This document shows, piece after piece, positions 1 through 13,500 of a stretch of 64,000 nt of DNA; position 1 is the first letter of the stretch, and each line of letters opens with the position of its first letter. Origin of the DNA: Mesostigma viride (taxonomy: Eukaryota; Streptophyta; Mesostigmatophyceae; Mesostigmatales; Mesostigmataceae); the NCBI GenBank assembly GCA_009746045.1, contig RPFO01000127.1:1117720-1181719 (forward strand), read 5' to 3'. The notes beneath the pieces are model-generated. The model was not told the origin of the DNA and made no database searches. It worked only from the letters and a program-made list of their open reading frames with translations. A program made the translations under genes and the position numbers.

Positions 1-1642
<1,642 letters not shown>

Positions 1643-2425
1643 CTCGAGCGAGATGTCCATGTCAGAGTCGAAGCTGTCCGTGTGAAGACCCATCGCAAAC
1701 GAACCGTAGGCTGCCACACAGGCGCCCCGCCCATGCGGCCCCGTTTGCGGCAGCTGCGACGCCAAGTAGTCCAGCTGGTCCAGCAAGTTATTCCGCTGCA
1801 CGTCACGGCTCGGGTCCGGCTGCATTTTCTCGTACAGATGGCGCAGGAGGGGGTCCACCCAGCCAGGGAGGCGGGCGCTGGGGGGGCGTCGCTTCTGGGG
1901 CGACGACTTCCTTGCAACCTCGCCTGGCTCTAGTTCCTGGCTCTTGGGGTAAGGGGGTGTATCTTTGCCCGGGCCCTGGGCTCCTGGGGAAGGGGAAGGG
2001 GATGCACCGGTGGCACGTGGTGGAGCAGCTTGGGGTTGGCCCGAGGTTCCCGTCACCGCTACAGTGGATGAATGTACGGTCGCCAGCACGCCTGCATGAG
2101 ATAGCAAGGCAACGGGGGGCACGGATAGCTCTGGCGTGGGGGCATGCCCCCGGTTTGCCCGCATCGTCGTGCTCGTTGTCACCTCTGAGAAATCGCCTGG
2201 TGTCGCCAACATTGATGCGGTGGCAGCGGTGGCATGCCCCTTGCTTCCATTTTCCTGGCCACTCAACGTTTCCGAGCCGCTGTGCGACCTCTTGCGCATT
2301 TCCGGCTTGTACGGCCGTCGTTTCTGGCCGGGATTGGCGGCAGAGGCGGGCCTAGGCTGCGTAGCGGCGGCAGACGCCATATACTGTGGGGTGGTCACAT
2401 ATCCGACGCTATCCGCCTTCAGCAT
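1643..2425 (-). CDS. Nucleotidyltransferase, TUTase / non-canonical poly(A) polymerase type, N-terminal exon
   Basis: This 261-codon exon would encode the N-terminus of an enzyme that adds UMP or AMP to RNA 3' ends. The first ~175 residues are low-complexity, rich in Ser, Pro, Ala and Lys, with a basic stretch near the end (KSSPQKRRPP) typical of a disordered nuclear region. After that come an amphipathic part (WVDPLLRHLYEKM, NNLLDQLDYLASQL) and the catalytic signature GSFAMGL followed by SDMDISLE. These are the helical-turn GS motif and the first two metal-binding aspartates of polymerase-beta-like transferases. The exon ends exactly after SLE at a GTGAGT donor, so the rest of the catalytic domain, the third Asp and the PAP-associated domain lie in exons to the left. 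An in-frame stop lies 13 codons upstream of the chosen ATG. The family call rests on one motif block; I cannot tell a uridylyl- from an adenylyltransferase. Confidence 0.75.
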
Positions 2426-3054
2426 CAGACGAAAGAGTCTAGCAGCGGGGCAGGCCGCCCATCAGTGGTCTCTCCAAAACTCATGACGGAGCAGCCTCAC
2501 GGCCAGCCTTATCGCAACAAGAGCCTCTGTATCGACGGGAAGACACAGGGATGGCTATTCAGTTAGGATTGATCTTCGAGGCGATGGTCCATTGGCCACA
2601 GGGACGAGACCAAACATGCAAGCTGCGCCGACCTTTGTGAACTGCCAAGTACAGCCGATGAAGGACGCCGGGCGCATGCCACGCAGTCAAGCGTGCATTT
2701 TGCCTTTGTCTCCCCGCTCAATTTCTCATGCTACGCAATTTGAAACAGTACTGGCTGTCGTATTAAGCGCTGAGCAGTGCTGGTTACATGCACCAAGCAC
2801 TAAGGCGCATGGGCCCCGGCCAAGCACTCCGAACACGCTGCCATGTTCTCGCCCCCTATTGCCTTATTCCTTACTCGCCGATTGACGTTAAAAGCTAATC
2901 CATCGCTGAAGCAGCAAAAACATCCTACTTGGCTTTTAATTATGATGACGGACATAAAACCCCAGGGCAGGGCAAATAATCGGCAAGCAAATACGACCTG
3001 CGGTCAGTGGCTCAGTGCGGTGTGAGTTATCTCACGTTGTGACTTGTGCCTGAT
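2426..3054. other. Intergenic region, 5' flank of the nucleotidyltransferase gene
   Basis: I see no coding exon, RNA gene or clear TATA box here. Short open frames on both strands look random. Confidence 0.5.
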
Positions 3055-3062
3055 CTCACCAA

Positions 3063-4036
3063 CAGTGTTTTTTTTAGTGGCGATACACCGCCAAATGTGG
3101 CGGTGTGGCACTTTTTTTGGCAAAATGTGGCGGTGCCACCCACTTGGACAGGGCACCCAAGAAGCCACAATTTGGCCGTGCTGTTCTACTTTGTAGTTTC
3201 GTTTCGCCACAGGGTGGCCGTGCCTGAAGTTCACTCTAGTACAGGCTACGCCACAATTGGCGGTGTCAGCCGGTCTTCCGGCCGGCGTTCCGCCACAAGC
3301 CTCCCTAGTACTAGAACTACTATGAGTATTACTATGACTGACTGACTTACTGACTGCATAGTGCATGTACGTAGAGCCCGGACAAGTGCCAAGTGGCAAG
3401 TGGCCCGCTGCCAGAGACCAGAGTGCACTGTGCAGACTGCAGCTTGTGTGCATTTTCTGGCTTCAGCTGGCTGGCGGCCTGGCGGCTGGCGCCTCAGTTC
3501 CAGTCACTCGCCAGCCATACAGTACTGTACTGCATTGCATTGACTATGTGTTTCGACTTTCGGCACTTCAGTAATCGTTTTGTTAAGCAGTGGCTGTAGT
3601 GGTAATCGTTGTTGTTAATTTACCAAGTACGCCCGGCGCCGATGCCTGAGACGGAGACGCTCGCCCGCCTTGTGTACAGGCATTCACGCCTTAAGTTGGG
3701 TTCGAGGTTTTTGGTCAACCCAACTTCAGGCGTGAACCCAACTTAAGGCGTGAATGATTCTAATAAATTCTACTAGTTTGAACTTAAGATAATTAAACAT
3801 ACTGTTCTGAACTACTTTGAACTTGGAATGCCAGTACGGCGCCGCGCCGCGCTGACCCCGCTGCCGGTAGGGTCATTTGCTGCACCAAAAAGCCAGCCCG
3901 CCACACGTGGCCGTGCCAAGCCCAATTTTAATTGGCTTAAAGCCACACATTGGCCGAGTAAACTGAAGTTTTCATAGTTCGAAACGCCACAAGTGGCCTA
4001 GCGCCACTAGTAACGAAAACCTTAAAAAAAACACTG
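3063..4036. mobile_element. Non-autonomous hAT element (974 bp) with 8-bp target duplication
   Basis: Both ends carry the inverted terminus CAGTGTTTTTTTTA, and the element is flanked by the identical octamer CTCACCAA (3055-3062 and 4037-4044). An 8-bp duplication and a CAGTG-type end are hAT hallmarks. Subterminal regions are crowded with GTGGC/GCCAC pentamers in both orientations, often as small hairpins such as GCCAAATGTGGC, resembling the clustered transposase-binding motifs known at hAT ends. There is no transposase, so it must have been moved in trans. The perfect duplication suggests a fairly young insertion. Confidence 0.92.
3681..3756. repeat. Perfect 22-bp inverted repeat inside the hAT element
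   Basis: Arms 3681-3702 and 3735-3756 are exact reverse complements (core CACGCCTTAAGTTGGG). A third partial copy in the loop (3717-3734) could pair alternatively with the left arm. It is probably part of the element's filler DNA. Confidence 0.85.
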
Positions 4037-4044
4037 CTCACCAA

Positions 4045-5084
4045 CACAGAACACTTCTAGGGAAACAGAACATTAATAATATTTCTCGGCCTATCGCCGA
4101 GTCCACTGAATAGGATCCTTGAATAGGTTTATAAGCCCTTATGTAAGATACGTATCATTTACGTATCACAATTCGCCAACACTCATGGACCTCGTTGACC
4201 TGATACACCGTCCGCATTGGAAGTTCTAACTAAATAATTAGCTTCTGGAAAATGTTCTGGCTGAAAACCATAAAAAAAACAAAAGAAAATTAATTAATTA
4301 ACTCCGGGGGCTGAGGACTGGACTCAACAAACAAACAAACAAAATTAATTAATTAACTCATGTGGGCACGGGGTCGTCGCCCTGTTAGAAAACAAACAAA
4401 CACTTTATATTATATAATATAAAGTACATAAAACCTTCGAAAATACCTTGGACAGGCGGGGAACATGAAATATCGTGAAAATCGAAAAAAACCCGCGAGA
4501 CGCAGGCCGAGCGCGGGGTGAGGCGCGAACCAAGTGAACCGCTTTTGCATCCAGCAATCCACGCTCTACAGTACTGCCTCGGCAGGGCACGTCGGTCGGT
4601 ACTCAGTAGAGGCTGAGGCCTGAGCGTGTCTACAGATGTACATGTAAGATGTACTACTCATGTGCGATACTTATGCCTGGGCCTTGAGCAATTAAATAGG
4701 GTATCACTGACCTGAGACCTCCACTGACTATAGCCTGTGGCCGCCGAAAGGGGGGCCGCCGGGCCGGGTTGGGGACGGCGTGTACCATATCTACCAAACA
4801 AACAAAAGAAATTTAATTAAATAAGTACCCACGTGCCTTGAACGGCTGCAGGACAAACAAACAAACTAAAGGTTTTAATTAAATAATAAAAACCCGGGAC
4901 TCTAACTGGCTCCCCAACAAACAATCCAGGGTTATTCGTAATGAAAATACGGCAAAAATTGACCCATAATAACAAACTTCCAATGCGGACGGTGTAACTT
5001 GGAACTCAGTTACGCCCAGAGGAGAGACGGAGCACCCCTTGCGGTGGCTGCCGAACGCCGTCACAGAACAAGAGGACTGGTACT
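4045..5084. other. Intergenic, recurrent ACAA-run plus TTAATTAA motifs
   Basis: No gene was seen. At least four blocks combine (ACAA)n with TTAATTAA-type runs (about 4270, 4325, 4793 and 4855), and related ACAA runs lie near 4390 and 4912. They look like short tails of decayed retroposons. Confidence 0.4.
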
Positions 5085-5092
5085 GTGGTACA

Positions 5093-5745
5093 TAGGGCTG
5101 GCACATCCGCCGCATACCGAACACGGACATGTTCGGGCGAATACCGAACATGTGCGGTGTTCGGGTCGGCAAAAATGTTCGGCCGAACATGTGCTGTTCG
5201 GGTTCGGGTCACCTGGAAACTTCAGAACATGTTCGTGTCCGTATTCGGGTCACCCTGGGAACCGGGCGAACATGTTCGCCTCTGACCCGGTACCGAACAT
5301 TTTCTGGCGGAATCCCTGTAGTACCATCCAGTGATCCGACTAGGCAACGCTTCTCTGATGAAAAAGCGGCCTAGATTAGTCCGCCGACACGCTGGCAAGA
5401 GCAAAGCTGTTGTACGGTAGTAGAATTGTCTAAGCACGACCGGACTAGTTTAGGTAATGATTACGTAATCATTATTAATTTATTGCGTATTATGAAAAGT
5501 GACAACAAACTATGTATAGTTTCTCACTTATTTTAATTTATTTAGTGAATTGTTCGTGTTCGGTAAAATGTTCGGGTATGTTCGGGTTCGGGTTCGGGTC
5601 ACTTAATCCTAAACAGTACATGTTCGTGTTCGTGTTCGGGTCACCTGGGAATGTACCGAACATGTTCGGGTTCGGGTTCGGGTACTCTCCCCAGGTGTTC
5701 GTGTTCGTGTCCGGGTCGAGAAAATACCCGGATGTGCCAGCCCTA
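5093..5745. mobile_element. Non-autonomous hAT element (653 bp) with 8-bp target duplication
   Basis: The 17-bp terminal inverted repeats TAGGGCTGGCACATCCG are identical at both ends and match the TAGGG-type hAT terminus. Flanking octamers are GTGGTACA at 5085-5092 and 5746-5753. Subterminal regions hold dense copies of GTTCGGG and the palindrome GAACATGTTC, likely transposase-binding sites. The middle (about 5340-5560) is AT-rich and non-coding. This element is a different subfamily from the one at 3063-4036. Confidence 0.95.
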
Positions 5746-6465
5746 GTGGTACATAATTAAACTGGTAAACTGCATTAATGTTATGCTACCAGCCGCAGAG
5801 GCCGAACCCCCCTTGAGCCCTTGACCCCGCAATGGCGGGAAATTGTAATAATCACACCGGGAAAACACGGTGCCCGATCGAAAACCAGCAACAAAGCGGG
5901 CAATTTCTGCGAGCCACGAAGCTGCGATGCCGGTTAAGATGTTAATAAATTAGGTCAGCCTGGTTAATCCCTCGATGCCCTACGCTTAGAAGCAGATGGT
6001 GGGCATGGCGCTTCATTTGGTTGGATAAATTTTAAGATCGGGACAGAGGTAGCGACGATTTTCGACTAAGACAGCTGGCTTGGTAACGTCAAGTAAATTG
6101 CGTCGAGGCAGTTTGCGATGCAGCTTGTTATAAACGGGCTGGCGTCCATCACAGAATATGCAGTTTTGATGCTTATCTTTTAGCCTTTCCCCGTATTAGT
6201 GACACTTGCTGCTGAAATGACGGGGCAAAAAACGGTAGCGAGCATTGTCGACAAGCTCAACATAATGGTTTTTGAAGAGCGTCGTACGGTAAGTGGGGAC
6301 AGGCAGGGTGGATTCTCAACCGTGATAGTGGATATTCTTATAATTCCTATATACCACTGAAAATATCTCATTACGCTTGTGAAAGCGTGAGGGTGGTCTG
6401 GTACGCTGCACTCTTAACGACGCCCATGTTGGGCATGGTTGTCATCGGCTCTCGGAACTTTTGGC

Positions 6466-6474
6466 TATAAAATA
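6466..6474 (+). promoter_or_regulatory. TATA-box-like TATAAAATA
   Basis: A canonical TATA element lies about 1 kb upstream of the first recognised POLD3 exon and 13 bp upstream of a small open frame. It could serve the POLD3 promoter or be fortuitous. Confidence 0.3.
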
Positions 6475-6486
6475 CTTTCCCATAAA

Positions 6487-6657
6487 ATGGCTCGCAAACA
6501 TCGTTTTCGCCTGTGCGATTTAGCGACTAGGGGTTATCAAAGTAGCATGCTGGGCGGTTGTGCCCTGACTTTTGTAAGCGTAGCGATTGTGGCATGCATC
6601 TTAGCATCGTACATCGTTAGGGGGGAAAAACCCCTCAAGCTCGGACCCCTTGGATAA
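6487..6657 (+). CDS. Small ORF with one predicted membrane segment
   Basis: This is a 56-codon frame starting at ATG just after the TATA-like element. It has a basic N-terminus (MARKHRFRLCDLATRG) and one strongly hydrophobic stretch around residues 24-42 (ALTFVSVAIVACILASYIV), then a short basic-polar tail. No family was recognised. It may be a real micro-protein, part of a longer spliced gene, or chance. Confidence 0.2.
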   Translation: MARKHRFRLCDLATRGYQSSMLGGCALTFVSVAIVACILASYIVRGEKPLKLGPLG

Positions 6658-7467
6658 CCAGCATCAACACAAGCAGGCCTGGGAAGCACGCAATCTTGTC
6701 TCGAGAGGTCCAGGACAAAGGGTTTCTTCCAAGGTGCCCAGATGGAATTGTCTGGCGGCAGGTAGAACCAGTCAGCATGGTGGGTGCCAGTGACATCACT
6801 CACCAAAAGTTGTGGCGTGCTGATGGCGGGCATATATGAGCGGTAATCTCTCTCATTCCACTAACCGCCTTGACCCCAGGGCTTTGTGTCCAACTTTCCC
6901 GCGCTATGTAAACCCCCCCTTGTTTGTCACTCCTTTTCTTTGCCCATAACCTAGCACCTTGCGCAACTGTGTTCCACTGGAAGTCTGCAACTGTCATGTT
7001 GCTGCCACCCACATGCCCCTCCCTCATACTGCCCAGGCGTCATGCCCCTCTCTCCTACTGCCCTGGCGTCATGCTCCCTCGTTGAGCTCCCTGCCCCCAC
7101 CTGGCACTTGCTTCCTTGGTGCCATGCCTTGCCCATGCCTTGCACGTACTTCCTTTGTACCGGTCCTAACTTTGCTCTTTCTTCACTTTCCTGATACATC
7201 GCGTATGTCACACCATGCAGCATGCTCCGCACACACCTCCTGCCCATGCCTCTCTTATGCTCCCTTATGCTTCGTATCACTCTCCTTATGCTTCGTATCA
7301 TGCTCCCTTATGCTTCTTACAGCGCTCCTATGCTCCTTATGCTTCCTATTACGCTCCACTATGCTTTTTATCACGCTCCCTTATGCTTTTTATTTTTACT
7401 GTATAATCAGGATCCTTATCGTGATTTCTTATGCTTCTTATCACGCTCCCACCCACCGCAACTGCAG

Positions 7468-7523
7468 GTCACGTTCAAGTGGCTCAGCCGCATCCTGTCC
7501 CTGCCATCCGACACCGCCAAACA
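7468..7523 (+). CDS. POLD3: POLD3 exon encoding VTFKWLSRILSLPSDTAK
   Basis: The acceptor is CAACTGCAG and the donor CA|GTACGT, ending two bases into a codon. This is the KWLS motif of the POLD3 N-domain. The frame at entry is phase 0. Confidence 0.88.
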
Positions 7524-10500
7524 GTACGTGCCACCTGGCAGCCTGGCCCCTCTGTTGTATCGATAAAAACCAGTTATTGAAATGGGAGTCTAGCGTAGAT
7601 CATGTACCCTGGTGTGCGGCATGGGTCGCCGCTTCCTGTGCTTGCTATGGCATCCGGCCCGCGGGTTCCCTAATCCATGCGTGAATAGCGCGCCAGCATC
7701 AGGCGGTATTGTCGCTGTTAAACCTCTGCGGGAAGCGTCATCCTATTGAACCACAGTGCGCCGCACCGCCCCATTGAACCACGGTGGAAAGGAGCAGCCT
7801 TTGTGTCCAGTTTGGAGATCCCCTGCCTTGGCTCGCGGTCTTTCTAGTGGTGAGGCACCGGTTCTCCTGTGACGAGAGCGAACAGCAGGGGGAGAACTAG
7901 GCAATGCTTTCCCTGCATAGTACCGCAGCGTTCGTTTCGAGCGTTTCTGTTTCCATCCCGCGTCTTCATTGTGCTTTCTGTTGTCATCTACAACTAAACA
8001 GCTGTTTGTCTGGCTAGGTTTCTCTTCCATTTACCTTGTCATTTTCGTTGGGGTCCTCATCCAGGATGGTTGGAGTTCCGGGGTTGGTACATTAAATCCC
8101 TTCAGGAAACCCAAACCAGATGGTAAGGATAGGAAGGAAAGAGGAAAGGAAGGAAAGGAAGGAAAGAGGGGAATAGGAAAGGAAGGATGGAAGGAAAGGA
8201 AGGAATAGGAAAGGAAGGAAAGGAAGGAAAGAGGGGAATAGGAAAGGAAGGATGGAAGGAAAGGAAGGAATAGGAAAGGAAGGAAAGGAAGGAAAGAAGG
8301 GAATAGGAAAGGAAGGATGGAAGGAAAGGAAGGAATAGGAAAGGAAGGAAAGGAAGGAAAGAGGGGAATAGGAAAGGAAGGATGGAAGGAAAGGAAGGAA
8401 TAGGAAAGGAAGGAAAGGAAGGAAAGAGGGGAATAGGAAAGGAAGGATGGAAGGAAAGGAAGGAATAGGAAAGGAAGGAAAGGAAGGAAAGAGGGGAATA
8501 GGAAAGGAAGGATGGAAGGAAAGGAAGGAATAGGAAAGGAAGGAAAGGAAGGAAAGAAGGGAATAGGAAAGGAAGGATGGAAGGAAAGGAAGGAGAAGAT
8601 AGGAATGAGGGAAAGGAGAGGCGGAGGAGGAGGAAAGGGAGGATGTAAGTGGAAAGTTTCATTTCTCGCGAACAAGGTGCCCATCATGTAGTCTTTGTCG
8701 CTTAAAAACATTGGCGAGATTCTTGTAATAAGGAGAATTCGCGAATCTTCCTCCTTCCCATTTTGCTGCTGCTGTCGCCACCGCTGCTGCTGCTGCTGCC
8801 CTGGATGCCACTGTTAAGGCTGCTGCCGACTGTGCTTGTGCTGGTGTTGCTGCTGCTACGGCCAATGGTGCCCCAGGCTCCTGTTCACCTTTTCCAAGTC
8901 TTGCGCTCCCGACCAGCTGGACGTGGTCTTCATGCTCAGTGGGTGGACCAAGGGGGCGGAGCCGCGCCACGTCATCACCCTGGTCGCCGCCAAGGACCTG
9001 CCAGGTGGGCACATGGGGCCGTGCTGCACTGGCCAGGCTTTTGGACGTGGGATGAGCGCTCGCCTGTCATGAGAAATATTATCTTTGGGGTGTGCAATCT
9101 TGCACCCACGGTCTGGGCCCTGAGTCCTCCATGTATGCTAAGAATTCTCTAGAAGGTCTTGCGTTCGCGTCAATTGCTGCCAGCTGCTGTTTTTTTTTGC
9201 CCTTGTGAGATGAGCCGCGCTGGGCATATGATTGCAAATAGCCCTTTTAATGCCTCGTGAACCGGGTTTCCCGGTTGCCAGTTTGAAGGGCAGCGTGCTG
9301 TGGTTGAACCTTGTGTAGGTGCTGACCATACTGTTTCAAAGGGCAGGGTGGTGGTTCCAGCGTTGCACTATAAGTAATACTTTATCATCGGGTTCCATGA
9401 TAGCTTCTGCCCTCTGCCACTGCTTCCTTACCTTAACCTGTCGCCTTCTGCATTCTCCCGTACCAAAGCCTTGACGGACAACAGCAGCCTAATGCATGAC
9501 TATGACCAGTAAGCTTACCGAATTCCTCTGCTGCGCTCCCGTTGCTTGCCCTCGCCCTTTCTCCTCGCCTTCATCTCCCAGTGTGATTTTGCCCTGTCAT
9601 GATATAATGATTAATCGTGACTTTGCACGACGGCTTTGCTAGGCAACGGCTATGTGGCTCCCCCGACGTCGCCCTTCTGTTGCGTCACTTCACCTCCCTT
9701 TGCTGGGTACTACCTTGCCTCTCCTCACCACTCTCCCTCGCTCGCCTTCCCAGGGGCAAAGGGCTCCCTGGACCCCGTGTCAGCGCTCCACGTGTACAGC
9801 GTGCGGCCTGCCATCCCCAGTACACCCGCGGATGATGAACACAGCGATGGCAAGGTCCACGAGCACACCACCAACGGAGACGTGGACATGGATGGGGAGG
9901 GGGGGGCAGATAATAATTCTGCCGCCGCCACGCCCTCGGGGGCATCCAAGGCGTCGGCACTAGCGCACACGCTGTCGCTGGTGGTGGCCGAGGACTTGGG
10001 GGAGCGGCTGCACGCGTTCAACAAGCTCGCAGGGGAGGGGGCAAGCGGGCCATTGTGGGACAATAGGTGGGTGGGTGGGTCCGTGGGGCCCTAGGCTTCA
10101 CAGGGGTGGCAGTATGTGGTTGAGCGAGGGCAACCCTAGTGCAAGGGGTCGCCTTTATTAGTTCCTAGTCGTGCTTATTTGTGGGCAGTGAGGGCGCCCT
10201 GGCGCCACCTGCTCGATGATGGGTGGGCAACACTGGTGGGGAAGGGGAGAGGGCAATGCCCCTGATTGGATGCTGCGGATAAAAGTTAAGTGTGAAGAAA
10301 CAGTATCGTGCCAGATGTCAGATTAGGATATGCCATATGCGTGATTAGGATATGCCAGATGCCATTGGTTAGGATTCGTCTACTAGACAAAAGCTTGCGG
10401 TGCCTGGAAGGGCACAAAGGTGACGACGGGTGTTGGGTAACACGAGCGCGGGTACTAGAGAGCAGGCAAGGATTTCGAAGACTAAACTGTGTCGGAACTT

Positions 10501-13500
10501 TTGGACTTGACACGCTCCTAGGGCTCCCTCAAAGGGCAGTAAGTGGGGGCATCGTGCTGCCACGTGGGGACAGGAAGCAGGATGGGCAGCACGACTCTGA
10601 GATTAGAGATGTCTATGGTTTGAAATGGCCATACCCGTGTGTCGCTGCAAGTGCAGGCACTCTCCACCGCCAAGGCAATCCCCTGACATTTTCAGCCACC
10701 GTGGCTGTGGGCTGCTTCCTTTCCTCCCACATGCCCGTTTCCCTCTCATCTCTCGCCGCGCGCCTAGGGGGCGGCGGGGTGCCTTCTGTTCGTGCTCACT
10801 GTATCACAAACATGACCAGCGTGTATCTGACGAGTGTGTTTTTCTTCCCGGATCACACCTTGTACCGGCGAGATATCAAAAACATGACCAGCGAGATATC
10901 CCCAGTGGTCCACACCTTGTCATTTCACGCCCCATATCCCTCAAGGTAAAGTCATTAATCTCTCACCTCATGTCACATTTGCACCGTTTGCTCCTGCCTC
11001 CACCCGTTTGTCCCACTGCCGGTACCGCGATCCCGCGCACGCGACCGGCCTGCAGGTTCAGCTCGGTCTCCTGCGACCAAGTCCAACGCGCCAAAGCGGG
11101 CCGGCCGGCTGGCGCGTGCCAGACGGCCCCCGCCGTGTCCCCCGTGGTGACGGCTGCCAGCGGCCGGAGCAGCGTCGGGACCCACCCCGGCTCTAAAGCG
11201 GACACCATGCCGACACTGCCGTCCAAACAGGCCGCCCAAACAGAGGCAGCAAAGGCATCCATGAACACTGCGGTCACGGGGGACAAAGAGGGGGGGGCGG
11301 AGGCAGCTCGGGGAGCGGCCGCCAAGTCGGCAGAGGTATATATATATTAAAATTTATATGAGGTATATATATTAAAAATATAATTACTTACAGCAGAGTG
11401 AAATCACTCAAACCAAAGCAAACGCCCAGCTATCAATTATATGAGGTATATATGTGCTACTGTACTGCTGTACTTCTATACCGCTGTACTACTATAGATA
11501 GTAGTCGTTGTAGTATAGTAGTGTACCAGTATACAAACACCAATCAGCACGCATGATTATCCCATCTCGCGGATGTAACATCATTCGATCCTTTAGTTTC
11601 TTCACGACTTGATGGGCGCAAAGCCTGTTGGGTCGTTGGCGGAATGGAGCCTGGTGGAGGGTTGGTTGAATTGTTCCGGGAACTGTAGATTTTTGCTAGA
11701 CTACTGACACGTAGCATGGGTTGACCATGTTCTGAGGATGGCAGTAAGGGGCTTTGGGGCTTTGGGGCTTTGGGGCTTTGGGGCTTTGGGGCTTTGGGGC
11801 TTTGGGGCTTTGGGGCTTTGGGGCTTTGGGGCTTTGGGGCTTTGGGGCTTTGGGGCTTTGGGGCTTTGGGGCTTTGGGGCTTTGGGGCTTTGGGGCTTTG
11901 GGGCTTTGGGGCTTTGGGGCTTTGGGGCTTTGGGGCTTTGGGGCTTTGGGGCTTTGGGGCTTTGGGGCTTTGGGGCTTTGGGGCTTTGGGGCTTTGGGGC
12001 TTTGGGGCTTTGGGGCTTTGGGGCTTTGGGGCGTTGGGGCGTTGGGGCGTTGGGGCGTTGGGGCTTTGGGGCTTTGGGGCTTTGGGGCTTTGGGGCTTTG
12101 GGGCTTTGGGGCTTTGGGGCTTTGGGGCTTTGGGGCTTTGGGGCTTTGGGGCTTTGGGGCTTTGGGGCTTTGGGGCTTTGGGGCGTTGGGGCGTTGGGGC
12201 GTTGGGGCGTTGGGGCGTTGGGGCGTTGGGGCGTTGGGGTGTTGGGGCTTTGGGGCGTTGGGGCTTTGGGGCTTTGGGGCTTTGGGGCTTTGGGGCTTTG
12301 GGGCTTTGGGGCTTGGGGGCTTGGGGGCGTGGGGGCGTGGGGGCGTGGGGGCGTGGGGGCGTGGGGGCGTTGGGGCGTTGGGGCGTTGGGGCGTTGGGGC
12401 GTTGGGGCGTTGGGGCGTTGGGGCGTTGGGCGTTGGGGCGTTGGGGCGTTGGGGCGTTGGGGCGTTGGGGCGTTGGGGCGTTGGGGCGTTGGGGCGTTGG
12501 GGCGTTGGGGCGTTGGGGCGTTGGGGCGTTGGGGCGTTGGGGCTTTGGGGCTTTGGGGCTTTGGGGCTTTGGGGCTTTGGGGCTTTGGGGCTTTGGGGCT
12601 TTGGGGCTTTGGGGCGTTGGGGCGTTGGGGCGTTGGGGCTTTGGGGCTTTGGGGCTTTGGGGCTTTGGGGCTTTGGGGCTTTGGGGCTTTGGGGCTTTGG
12701 GGCGTTGGGGCGTTGGGGCGTTGGGGCGTTGGGGCTTTGGGGCTTTGGGGCGTTGGGGCGTTGGGGCGTTGGGGCGTTGGGGCGTTGGGGCGTTGGGGCG
12801 TTGGGGCGTTGGGGCGTTGGGGCGTTGGGGCGTTGGGGCGTTGGGGCGTTGGGGCGTTGGGGCGTTGGGGCGTTGGGGCGTTGGGGCGTTGGGGCGTTGG
12901 GGCGTTGGGGCGTTGGGGCGTTGGGGCGTTGGGGCGTTGGGGCGTTGGGGCGTTGGGGCGTTGGGGCGTTGGGGTGTTGGGGCGTTGGGGCGTTGGGGCG
13001 TTGGGGCGTTGGGGCGTTGGGGCGTTGGGGCGTTGGGGCGTTGGGGCGTTGGGGCGTTGGGGCTTTGGGGCGTTGGGGCTTTGGGGCTTTGGGGCGTTGG
13101 GGCGTTGGGGCGTTGGGGCGTTGGGGCTTTGGGGCTTTGGGGCTTTGGGGCTTTGGGGCTTTGGGGCTTTGGGGCGTTGGGGCGTTGGGGTGTTGGGGCG
13201 TTGGGGCGTTGGGGCTTTGGGGCTTTGGGGCTTTGGGGCTTTGGGGCTTGGGGGCTTGGGGGCGTGGGGGCGTGGGGGCGTGGGGGCGTGGGGGCGTGGG
13301 GGCGTGGGGGCGTGGGGCGTTGGGGCGTTGGGGCGTTGGGGCGTTGGGGCGTTGGGGCGTTGGGGCGTTGGGGCGTTGGGGCGTTGGGGCGTTGGGGCGT
13401 TGGGGCGTTGGGGCGTTGGGGCGTTGGGGCGTTGGGGCGTTGGGGCGTTGGGGCGTTGGGGCGTTGGGGCGTTGGGGCGTTGGGGCGTTGGGGCGTTGGG

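Larger units (their letters stand above)
5754..7467 (+). other. Region upstream of POLD3, first exon not identified
   Basis: The first recognisable POLD3 exon at 7468 begins mid-domain, so a short 5' coding exon should lie in or before this region. No ATG-containing segment with an in-phase donor and recognisable sequence was found. Between 7215 and 7400, TATGCTYCNTAT-like repeats occur in what is probably intron. Confidence 0.45.
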
